NCBI GenBank assembly: GCA_038528235.1
Contig: JBCBEX010000119.1
Location: forward strand, 1 to 10,338
Source: JBCBEX01 sp038528235
Lineage (GTDB): Bacteria; Bacteroidota; Rhodothermia; Rhodothermales; Rubricoccaceae
DNA length: 10,338 nt
Direction of reading: 5' to 3'
Shown here: piece by piece, positions 1-6,752 of the stretch
Position numbering within the stretch: the stretch's first letter is position 1
Layout of the letters: every line of letters begins with the position of its first letter
Notes under the pieces: generated by a model
What the model was told of the DNA's origin: nothing
Seen by the model: only the letters and a program-made list of their open reading frames with translations
Database searches by the model: none
Program-made: the position numbers and the translations under genes

Positions 1-51
1 GGTCGCGGCCACGGCCGCCCCGTCGGGTACGGCCGCGCCTTCCGGCACCGC
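1..51 (-). repeat. Ala/Val/Pro repeat tract AVPEGA-AVPDGA-AV at window edge
   Basis: Residues 697-713 of the third gene hold two tandem hexapeptides and the start of a third copy-like segment, in the loop before the expected ATP-binding motif. The tract may continue outside the window. Confidence 0.65.
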
Positions 52-2139
52 CTCGGTTGTGCTCGCCTCGGGCAGCGAGACGCCGAGGAGGTCTTCGATC
101 GAGAGCACCGTCACGCCCGCAGGCACCCGCTCAGCCACCGCCGAGCGCAAGCCCGCGGTCGCGAGCACCGTCTGCACGCCGGCGTCGCGCACCTGCTCGG
201 CCCAGCGCGCGGCCGGGTCCTCCAGGCTCAGCGGCACGTAGGCCCCGCCGGCGCGCCACACGCCCAGCAGGGCGGCGAAGAGCTCGGGCGAGCGCGCGCC
301 CGCCACGCCGACGACGGTCTCCGCGAGCGGAGCCTCCGCGAGTGGCGCGGTCGCGAGTGGGGCTGCGGCCAGACGAGAGGCGAGGCGCTCGGCGCGGGCC
401 ACGAGCGCGCCGTAGGTGACGTGCGCAGGCCGCGCGCCCTGCTCGCTCAGGCTGTCCTGTTCACTGAGTGTGCCTTGCTCGCTCAGGGCGACGGCGTCGG
501 GGCGGGCGGCGGCCTGCTCGGCGACGAGGCCCGCGGCCGTGCGCGCGAGCGGGTAGTCGTGCTCGGTCGCGTTCCACGCAGCCAGCGGCACCGGGGCGAG
601 CGGCAGCGCGGCAAGCGGGCGCCTGGCGTCGGCGGCGAGGGCGGCAAGCAGCGCCTCGTAGTCGGCGAGGAGGCGGCGGGCCGTCGAGGCGGTGTAGAGG
701 TCCGTGTCGTACTCCAGCACCGCCGCGAGTCCCTGGGCCGTCTCGACCACCTCGAGTTCGAGGTCGAACTTGGCCGTCGGCTCGTGCGCGTTGAGCATCG
801 AGACTTCGAGCTGAGCGAGGCGCTCTGCGGCTTGTCCCGTCTCGCGTTCAAGGCGCGCGCCCAGGTAGCTGAACATGACCTGAAAGACCGGAGAGCGGCT
901 GAGATCGGGTGGGATCTCGAGCGCCTGCACGACTCGCTCGAACGGCACCTCGCCGTGGGACCGCGCAGCACCCACCGTGGACTGGACCTGCTGCAACAGG
1001 TCTACAAACGACGCCTCGGGGCTCGACTGGACACGCAGTACCAGCGTGTTGACGAAGCACCCGAGCAACGGATAGAGATCAGGGTGGGTGCGCCCCTCCT
1101 CGGGCGTACCAATAGCCACATCCCACCGATCCGCGAGGCGGGCAAGCAGCACATAGAATGCGGCCACCAGCACGACATACAAGGTGACATGCTCTCGTTT
1201 GGCGAGGGCGTGCAACGCGTCCAGGAGGGACTGTGACACCGTGATGCCCGCTCGTGCGCCCGCATTGCGCTGGACCGCCGGGCGCGGAAAATCGGTGCTG
1301 ATGGACAGAGGCGAGAGCCCTGCCAAATGCCGGCGCCAATACGCAAGCTGATCCGCAACCGCCGATTCTTGAAGCCTCGTGCGCTGCCAGACCGAAAAGT
1401 CAGCATACTGGAGCGAGAGCGGAGGTAGGTGTGGTTCTTCCCCGTTCGCGAGAGCCGTGTAGGTCTGCGTCAGCTCGTGCATGAACACCTCGGCCGACCG
1501 TGCGTCGGTGACGATGTGGTGCATGCACAGGGAGAGCACGTGCCGCTGCGACGCCTCGCGAATCAGGAGGGCGCGCATGACACGGCCGTCCTTCAAGTCG
1601 AAGGGGCGCGTTGCCTCGGCCTCGGTATGACGCGTGGTCTCGCGCCGACGGTCCACCTCAGGCAGCCCGGAGAGATCGACGATGGGCAAGGCGCAGGGTT
1701 CGGGCGGCTGGACGCGCTGGACCGGCCCCTGCTCGCCGAGGCGATACGACGTTCGCAGAATCTCGTGCCGCGCAACGATGTGCGACAGCGAGGCCTGAAG
1801 CTTCGACGACGCCAAGTCGCCTTCCAAGCGGAGCACCGTCGGCACGTGGTAGGCGATGCCGTCGGGGTCGATCTCCTGGAGGAACCACAGCCGTTCCTGC
1901 GTGAACGAGAGCGGGAAGTCTTGCGTGCGGTCCACGAGACGCTGAGGCGCCGCCGGGGCCACCTCGATCTGGGTCGCCCGAAGCATCGCGACGAGGTCCT
2001 CGCGCACGTCCCCGATCTCCCGACGGAGCGCGGGCGTGAGCGCCCCAGAGGGCGCCTTGCAGCGTAGGCGGTCGCCATCCACCCACACGTCGATGTTGCG
2101 GGCTTGCAGACGTTTGAGCAGGGTCGTAGCCGTCGTCAT
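1..2139 (-). CDS. NRPS subunit, TubC docking-C-A (3' partial)
   Basis: The frame from the ATG at 2139 is open for 713 codons to the window edge. Residues 1-54 match the TubC-type N-terminal docking domain. The C domain (about 74-510) has SFTQERLW (78-85), RHEILRTSYR (124-133), HHIVTDA (207-213), LQYADFSVWQR, VAIGTPEEGR, GCFVNTLVLR and VPFERVV. It should condense the hydroxyacyl product of the PKS with the next amino acid. An A domain begins near 534 with VTYGAL (574-579) and GVWRAGGAYVPL, but the window ends before the ATP-binding TSGSTG loop and all substrate-pocket residues, so its substrate cannot be predicted. This A-domain part is Ala-rich, holds three short peptide-repeat tracts, and has about 92% G/C at third codon positions against about 74% in codons at 781-1440 (hand count). 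The start is supported by the ATGA overlap with the PKS stop and by the docking domain beginning at residue 1. A GGAG lies two bases before the ATG, unusually close. Confidence 0.93.
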   Translation of the reverse strand, partial: MTTATTLLKRLQARNIDVWVDGDRLRCKAPSGALTPALRREIGDVREDLVAMLRATQIEVAPAAPQRLVDRTQDFPLSFTQERLWFLQEIDPDGIAYHVPTVLRLEGDLASSKLQASLSHIVARHEILRTSYRLGEQGPVQRVQPPEPCALPIVDLSGLPEVDRRRETTRHTEAEATRPFDLKDGRVMRALLIREASQRHVLSLCMHHIVTDARSAEVFMHELTQTYTALANGEEPHLPPLSLQYADFSVWQRTRLQESAVADQLAYWRRHLAGLSPLSISTDFPRPAVQRNAGARAGITVSQSLLDALHALAKREHVTLYVVLVAAFYVLLARLADRWDVAIGTPEEGRTHPDLYPLLGCFVNTLVLRVQSSPEASFVDLLQQVQSTVGAARSHGEVPFERVVQALEIPPDLSRSPVFQVMFSYLGARLERETGQAAERLAQLEVSMLNAHEPTAKFDLELEVVETAQGLAAVLEYDTDLYTASTARRLLADYEALLAALAADARRPLAALPLAPVPLAAWNATEHDYPLARTAAGLVAEQAAARPDAVALSEQGTLSEQDSLSEQGARPAHVTYGALVARAERLASRLAAAPLATAPLAEAPLAETVVGVAGARSPELFAALLGVWRAGGAYVPLSLEDPAARWAEQVRDAGVQTVLATAGLRSAVAERVPAGVTVLSIEDLLGVSLPEASTTEAVPEGAAVPDGAAVAAT
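316..360 (-). repeat. Three 15-base units encoding PLAxx pentapeptides
   Basis: Residues 594-608 of the third gene read PLATA, PLAEA, PLAET, in place of the glycine-containing turn (typically like LGVGPGD) before the VVGVA strand of the A domain. The units are similar but not identical in DNA. Confidence 0.8.
433..486 (-). repeat. Three 18-base units encoding LSEQ hexapeptides
   Basis: Residues 552-569 of the third gene read LSEQGT, LSEQDS, LSEQGA: three tandem hexapeptides between the DAVAL strand and the A1 motif VTYGAL, where A domains usually have only a few residues. The units differ mostly at third positions, so the array is not a fresh slippage product. Confidence 0.85.
1978..2139 (-). 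other. TubC-type N-terminal docking domain
   Basis: Residues 1-54 of the third subunit fit the TubC_N alpha-beta-beta-alpha-alpha pattern: a helix (ATTLLKRLQARN), a strand (IDVWVDG), a second strand (DRLRCKAP), then LTPALRREIGDVREDLVAML. Such domains sit at the N-terminus of NRPS subunits and bind the short C-terminal strand of the partner upstream. The second strand carries Arg24, Arg26 and Lys28, suited to an acidic partner peptide. It supports direct chain transfer from the PKS to this protein. Confidence 0.85.
2136..2139 (-). promoter_or_regulatory. ATGA stop/start overlap, PKS to second NRPS
   Basis: The PKS stop TGA (2138-2136) overlaps the next ATG (2139-2137). GGAG at 2145-2142 is only two bases from the ATG, closer than a normal ribosome binding site, so coupled re-initiation is more likely than independent initiation. 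Confidence 0.85.
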
Positions 2140-5100
2140 AGCTCCACGTCGACTCGGTCGTCTTCGATGCCGTCCGCGACCGCCAACTGGCGATGCTGGG
2201 CCACGCGTAGCGTGTCCACGAGGTCAGCCAGCTGCTCGATCGTCGTCGCCTCATAGAGGCTGCGAAGCGGGAGTTCGAGGCCGAAGGCCTCTCGGATCTT
2301 GGCCACGAGCCGTGTCGCCAAGAGCGAGTGCCCTCCCAGCTCGAAAAAGTTGTCGTGCACGCCGATGTCTTGTATGCCGAGGAGGTCTTCCCAGATGGCC
2401 GCCGCGTCGCGCTCCGTGTCGGTTCGAGGGGCGACATAGTCCACCCGCATCGACGGCCGTGCGTACTGAGGCGGCTCGGCACCCTGGTCCTCGGTCTCGG
2501 GGTCGGTGCCGGTGACCCATTGGCGACGGCGAGCTTCGAGGGGCCCTGTAGACACCACAACCTGTGGTGTGGAGCCCAACGCCAGCACCCGCTCGAACGC
2601 GGCGCACGCCTCGTCAGCGGTCATCGCGAAGGCGTCCATGCTGCTCTGGGGCTGATCGCCTGAGGCAGCCTCCACGTCGGGGAATTCCGGCCAGCCATCC
2701 CACGAGGCACTGATCCAAGGGACCTCGCCATCGCGGGACTGCTGCGCTGCGAACGCGTCCAGCATCGCGTTGGCGGGCGCGTAGGCTCCGAAGCCCAGGC
2801 CACCAAGCACGGCCGCGTTCGACGAGAAGAGCACGCACACGTCGAGGTCGGCCCCACGGAGCGCGGCTGCGAGCGCGCGGGCGCCCTGCACCTTGGCGTA
2901 GAACTGCTCGTGCACGTCGTCCAGGGTCAACGCGTCCAGCGTTCGCTCGCTGGAGGCCGCCCCCGAGACGGCAGCGGCGTGCAGCACGCCGTCCACGCGA
3001 CCGAATCGGTCCCGGGCTTCCGCAAGAACACGACGCACGTCCTGCTCGGAGCCGACGTCTCCGACCACGACCATCGGCTTCCCACCCGCCTCCTCGATGC
3101 GGCGCAGGCCCTCAATCCGACGCCGCATCCACGGATCGGACGAGTCATGGCGGAGGGCCTCCCACGCATCTCGATGGGGCACCTCGCTGCGACTCATGAG
3201 CACCACGTTGGCCCCGTATTCGCGCGCGAGGTGGCGCGCCAAGAGCAGGCCAACGTCGCCAAGGCCACCAGTGATGAGATACGTCCCCAGCGGCCGAATG
3301 AGCCCGCTGCGTTCCGTCGAGGGCACCGGTTCGTAGGAGCGCACCCAGCGCCGCGCGCCGCGATACGCCACGAAACGAGCCCGATCTGGCGGCGCGACGA
3401 GTTCTGCGAGCCAAGCGCGGCGCGGCACGGACGCCATGTCGAGGCAGCGTACGTGCAGGTCCGGGAGTTCCTGTGGCACGACCAGCGAGAGGCCCGCCAA
3501 CGCGTAGCTCTCGGGTACAATCGCCGAGACGCCGTCGTCGTAGAGTCCAGGTGTGACCAAGTCCAGCGTCAACGGACGATCTTCCTGCAGGACGCTGTGC
3601 CACCCGACACGGATGAGCGCCTGGATGAGGCGAAATACGCTTGCGTGGCGCGCACTCACAGGCTGTGAGGCGGCATCTTCCGCCGGGGTCGTCCAGGCAT
3701 AGACGATTCGGTCGGGACGGACGCCTTGTGCCTCTAGCTCAGCGAGCAGCGACACGTAATGCCCGTCCTGATCTGGCGCGAATCTGTAGGCCCGCCACGG
3801 ATGCCCCTCGACGGCTTCGAGTTGACGGCACGACGGATCCGCATGGACCGCCACCACGGCGTGGCCCGCCGTCGCCAAGTCATTGGCCAGCTGGGCCGCG
3901 GGCCCCTCCTCCGGCACGAAGAGCAGCCACTGTTCGGGGGCGTGCTGCGCGGCATCGACGGGCGAGGGCGAGGCCGGAGCCGTCTGCCGCCACGAGGGCA
4001 GATAGAGCCAGCGATCCACGTCGTGCACCTTCGACGCGGGAAGCAGGGCTGATGCCGAGGCGTCCAGAGGCTGCGGCTCGATCCAGTAGCGTCGCCGCTC
4101 GAAGGGATATGTAGGAAGCGGCACGCGGCGGCGGCGCTCCCCAGCGTAGTAGGCCGCAGGGTCGTACGAAACCCCTTCCTGCCACAGCTGGCCGAGCGTG
4201 GCAAGCGCGTGCTCGTCGTCCGGCGTGTCTTCGCGTGGGTGCGGAAGCGACGTCAGGAAGGAATGGTGCGGGCGGCACGTCGCCTGGAGACGTCCCAGCG
4301 AGGTCAGCACGCGGCCCGGCCCTGACTCGAGAACCAAGACGTCGCCCTTCTGGAGCACAGCGTCGATCGCCTCGGAAAATCGTACCGTCTGGCGCAGGTG
4401 CCGCACCCAATAGTCTGCGGACGCCAGGTCGTCCCCGGCGGCCCAGGTTCCCGTGACGCTCGACGCGATGGGCCAGGTCGGCGGCCGGAAGTCGACGGTG
4501 CGGGCGCGGCGGGCGAATCGCTCCAGGATGGCGTCGATCGCGGGGGAATGGGCGGCCACAGGGACGTGCAGGAACCGCACGTCGGCCCCCTCGGCTTGCA
4601 GCCGCTCGGCGAGGTCGTTGATCGAGGCCACCGGCCCCGATAGGGTGCAGAGATCGGGCGCGTTGATCCCTGCGACGGCACACGTGGGATCCAGCATCGG
4701 CTCGACCGACTCCGCCGCTCGGTCGACGCTGATCATAGTGCCCGGCGGGAGCGTCGCGAAGAGCTCGCCGCGGAGTTGCACCAGCGCCAACGCGTCCTCG
4801 ATGGAGAGCACATCGGCGATGCAGGCGGCGGCATACTCGCCGAGGCTGTGCCCGATCAGTGCCGTGGGCTCGATGCCCCAGCTGATCCACGTTCGCGCCA
4901 ACGCGACTTCGACGGCCACCAACGCCGGATGCGCAAGACTGGAGTCACCGATGGGTTCACGCTGGTCTGGCGTCTCGGCCGGGAACAGCGTTGCGCGGAG
5001 GGCCTCCGGGTCCGAGTGCGCGGCGATGCATTGATCTAGCTCCGCCCGGAAGCGAGGCTCTGCTGCATAGAGCGCCCGCGCCATGTTCGTGTGCTCCGCA

Positions 5101-6752
5101 CCGGCCCCCGGGAACGCAAAGACCACATCGCGATGCCGACGCTGCTCGACGCGCGTCCGTACGCGGCCAGGCGTACGGTTTCGCAGCAGCGACACGGCCT
5201 CCTCTCGGTCTCCGCAGACCAGCGTGCGCCGCACGGGGAACCGCTCGCGGCCGACCGCAAGCGTGTAGGCGACATCCGCCAGCGGCACGTCCGAGTTTTC
5301 TAGGGCCGAGGCGAGCCGGTCCGTGGCCGCTTCGAGAGCCGTCTCGGTCATGGCAGAGAGCCGGAGCACGTGCCGTGGCCGTCCCGGATCTGACTTCGGA
5401 ACGGGCGGCGCCTCTTCCAACAGCGCATGCGCGTTCGTGCCTCCGATCCCGAACGAGCTGACGCCCGCCCTGCGCGGCGTAGCCGTAGTCGGCCACGGTT
5501 GTAACGTCGTCCCCACCACGAAGGGGCTCGATTCGAGGCCGAGCTTCGGGTTGGGCGTGCTGAAATGGAGGCTGGGCGGCATCACGCCGTGATGGAGTGC
5601 AAGCGACGCCTTGATGAGCCCAGTCACCCCCGCTGCAGCGTCCAGGTGCCCCACGTTCGTCTTCACCGACCCGAGCGTGCAGTATCCAACGCCTGGCGTC
5701 CCGAGCCCGAAGGCACGCTTCAGCGCGGCGACCTCAATGGGGTCCCCGAGCGGTGTGCCCGTACCGTGCGTCTCCACGTAGCCTACCGTGCGTGCGTCTA
5801 CATCGGCGAGGGCATGCGCGAGCGCGATCACTTCCGCCTGGCCGTCAACGCTCGGAGCTGCGTAGCCGACTTTCGCGTCCCCGTCGTTGTTCACGGCGAT
5901 GCTCCGGAGGACGGCATAGACGGTGTCGCCATCGGCCAGGGCATCCGAGAGGCGCTTGAGCACCACCACGGCCACGCCCTCGCCGGAGATCGTCCCCCCT
6001 GCCTGTTCGTCAAAAGCGCGGCAGTGCCCGTCGGGCGAGTGGATGCCGCCCTCGACGTAGTAGTAGCCCAGCCCCCGCGCCGCGCCCACGGTGGCGCCGC
6101 CCGCGAGCGCCACGTCGCAGCCGTAGCCGATGAGGCTCGTGTAGGCCAGATGCGTCGCCACTAGCGAAGTCGAGCACGCCGTCTGGACGCTCAGACTGGG
6201 TCCGCGCAGTCCGAGCTTGTACGAGACTTGCGTAGCAAGAAAGTCCTTGTCGTTGAGGAGGGCGAGTTGAAACTCGCTCAGGTCGGCGAGCCGGGCAGGA
6301 TTGCCCAGCAGGTTGCGCAGGAGGTACTGATTCGCTCCCATCCCAGCGAACACGCCGACGGGCATAGCGGGCGCACGTCGCCCGTATCCGCTGTGCTCCA
6401 GGGCTTCCCAGGCACATTCCAGGAACAGGCGCTGCTGCGGGTCCATCGCCTCGGCCTCACGTGGCATGACCCCGAAGAACTCGGCGTCGAACTGGTCGAC
6501 GTTCTCGAGGTGTGCGCTGCGACGCACGTACGTCGGGTCGCGCAGCACATGCTCGGGCACGCCGGCCTCGCGGAGTTCGTCCTCGCTGAGCGTGCGAATC
6601 GACTCGACCCCGGCACACAGGTTGTCCCAGAACGCTTCCACGCTGGCGGCTTCTGGGAACCGCCCGGCAAAGCCGACCACAGCCACGGCCGCGGGGTCAG
6701 CGGCGATGTCCGGTGGGGCTGCTCCATATGCGTTGTCGTGAGACGCCATCAT
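2136..6752 (-). CDS. Type I PKS module, KS-AT-KR-carrier (complete)
   Basis: A 1538-residue single-module modular PKS that extends an upstream aminoacyl thioester by one C2 unit and reduces the ketone. The KS (about 21-447) has Cys193 in TACSTS, His329 in ETHGTGT and His369 in KTNVGHL, a full elongating triad. The AT (about 542-850) has GHSLGEY with Ser636, Arg661 and His735; PTYPFERRRYW (880-890) marks the post-AT linker. The KR (structural half from about 912, catalytic half about 1156-1350) has TGGLGDVG, Lys1287, Ser1311, Tyr1324 and Asn1328. The carrier (about 1438-1515) has GGHSLLAT with Ser1476. The 265 residues between AT and KR are taken up by the linker and the KR structural half; no HxxxGxxxxP dehydratase motif is present. 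The start is the ATG at 6752, overlapping the upstream stop; a second ATG follows at once (6749). No clear Shine-Dalgarno is seen, which fits translational coupling. The acidic C-terminus probably docks to the next subunit. Confidence 0.97.
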   Translation of the reverse strand: MMASHDNAYGAAPPDIAADPAAVAVVGFAGRFPEAASVEAFWDNLCAGVESIRTLSEDELREAGVPEHVLRDPTYVRRSAHLENVDQFDAEFFGVMPREAEAMDPQQRLFLECAWEALEHSGYGRRAPAMPVGVFAGMGANQYLLRNLLGNPARLADLSEFQLALLNDKDFLATQVSYKLGLRGPSLSVQTACSTSLVATHLAYTSLIGYGCDVALAGGATVGAARGLGYYYVEGGIHSPDGHCRAFDEQAGGTISGEGVAVVVLKRLSDALADGDTVYAVLRSIAVNNDGDAKVGYAAPSVDGQAEVIALAHALADVDARTVGYVETHGTGTPLGDPIEVAALKRAFGLGTPGVGYCTLGSVKTNVGHLDAAAGVTGLIKASLALHHGVMPPSLHFSTPNPKLGLESSPFVVGTTLQPWPTTATPRRAGVSSFGIGGTNAHALLEEAPPVPKSDPGRPRHVLRLSAMTETALEAATDRLASALENSDVPLADVAYTLAVGRERFPVRRTLVCGDREEAVSLLRNRTPGRVRTRVEQRRHRDVVFAFPGAGAEHTNMARALYAAEPRFRAELDQCIAAHSDPEALRATLFPAETPDQREPIGDSSLAHPALVAVEVALARTWISWGIEPTALIGHSLGEYAAACIADVLSIEDALALVQLRGELFATLPPGTMISVDRAAESVEPMLDPTCAVAGINAPDLCTLSGPVASINDLAERLQAEGADVRFLHVPVAAHSPAIDAILERFARRARTVDFRPPTWPIASSVTGTWAAGDDLASADYWVRHLRQTVRFSEAIDAVLQKGDVLVLESGPGRVLTSLGRLQATCRPHHSFLTSLPHPREDTPDDEHALATLGQLWQEGVSYDPAAYYAGERRRRVPLPTYPFERRRYWIEPQPLDASASALLPASKVHDVDRWLYLPSWRQTAPASPSPVDAAQHAPEQWLLFVPEEGPAAQLANDLATAGHAVVAVHADPSCRQLEAVEGHPWRAYRFAPDQDGHYVSLLAELEAQGVRPDRIVYAWTTPAEDAASQPVSARHASVFRLIQALIRVGWHSVLQEDRPLTLDLVTPGLYDDGVSAIVPESYALAGLSLVVPQELPDLHVRCLDMASVPRRAWLAELVAPPDRARFVAYRGARRWVRSYEPVPSTERSGLIRPLGTYLITGGLGDVGLLLARHLAREYGANVVLMSRSEVPHRDAWEALRHDSSDPWMRRRIEGLRRIEEAGGKPMVVVGDVGSEQDVRRVLAEARDRFGRVDGVLHAAAVSGAASSERTLDALTLDDVHEQFYAKVQGARALAAALRGADLDVCVLFSSNAAVLGGLGFGAYAPANAMLDAFAAQQSRDGEVPWISASWDGWPEFPDVEAASGDQPQSSMDAFAMTADEACAAFERVLALGSTPQVVVSTGPLEARRRQWVTGTDPETEDQGAEPPQYARPSMRVDYVAPRTDTERDAAAIWEDLLGIQDIGVHDNFFELGGHSLLATRLVAKIREAFGLELPLRSLYEATTIEQLADLVDTLRVAQHRQLAVADGIEDDRVDVEL
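2139..2168 (-). other. Acidic C-terminal docking peptide of the PKS
   Basis: The last ten PKS residues (1529-1538, IEDDRVDVEL) lie beyond the carrier domain and form an acidic segment with alternating hydrophobics (V, V, L), as expected of a short linear motif that adds a strand to a TubC-type docking domain. The next gene begins with exactly such a domain, with a basic strand. Assigned by sequence character and context only. Confidence 0.6.
2553..4019 (-). other. PKS ketoreductase domain (active-looking)
   Basis: Reduces the beta-keto group with NADPH. The non-catalytic structural half begins near RWLYLPSWRQ (914-923). The catalytic half has the Rossmann loop TGGLGDVG (1161-1168) and the SDR residues Lys1287, Ser1311, Tyr1324 (13 after the Ser, as expected) and Asn1328 in YAPAN. 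All are intact, so a hydroxyl is expected. The segment after LHAAAV reads SGAASS instead of the LDD of B-type KRs, and the position of the A-type tryptophan before the tyrosine is Leu (AAVLGG), so the alcohol stereochemistry cannot be assigned. Confidence 0.85.
4203..5129 (-). other. PKS acyltransferase domain, probably malonyl, odd motif
   Basis: The AT loads the extender unit onto the carrier. It starts at VVFAFPGAGAEHTNMA, a variant of the PGGGAQ-type opening common in NRPS-linked PKS modules. GHSLGEY carries the nucleophile Ser636; a leucine after GHS is usual for malonyl-CoA ATs, whereas methylmalonyl enzymes tend to have GHSQG. Arg661 is the expected carboxylate-binding residue. The second specificity motif, HAFH (malonyl) or YASH (methylmalonyl) in most ATs, reads VAAH (732-735), keeping only the catalytic His735. 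Malonyl-CoA is the likely substrate, but this motif leaves doubt. Confidence 0.75.
6749..6752 (-). promoter_or_regulatory. ATGA stop/start overlap, NRPS to PKS
   Basis: The NRPS stop TGA (6751-6749) overlaps the PKS ATG (6752-6750), and another in-frame ATG follows at 6749-6747. No Shine-Dalgarno is visible just upstream. This predicts one transcript and coupled translation, keeping the two subunits at similar levels. Confidence 0.85.

Noticed and set aside
433..486. CRISPR-like or regulatory reading of the short tandem repeats
   Set aside because: The units are 18 bases with no spacers, vary mainly at codon third positions, and keep the protein frame, so they are coding peptide repeats.
421..2067. 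Plus-strand open frames of 271 and 212 codons (421-1236 and 1429-2067)
   Set aside because: Both are antisense to the C and A domains of the last NRPS gene, which has a continuous frame with conserved motifs. The products are Arg/Gly-rich, without family features.
1658..2560. A 300-codon minus-strand frame overlapping the PKS/NRPS junction
   Set aside because: It is a shifted reading of the PKS carrier and the start of the last NRPS; the true frames there hold the carrier and docking motifs.
2673..4079. A possible dehydratase between AT and KR of the PKS
   Set aside because: No HxxxGxxxxP or matching aspartate motif occurs; the segment is accounted for by the post-AT linker and the structural half of the KR.
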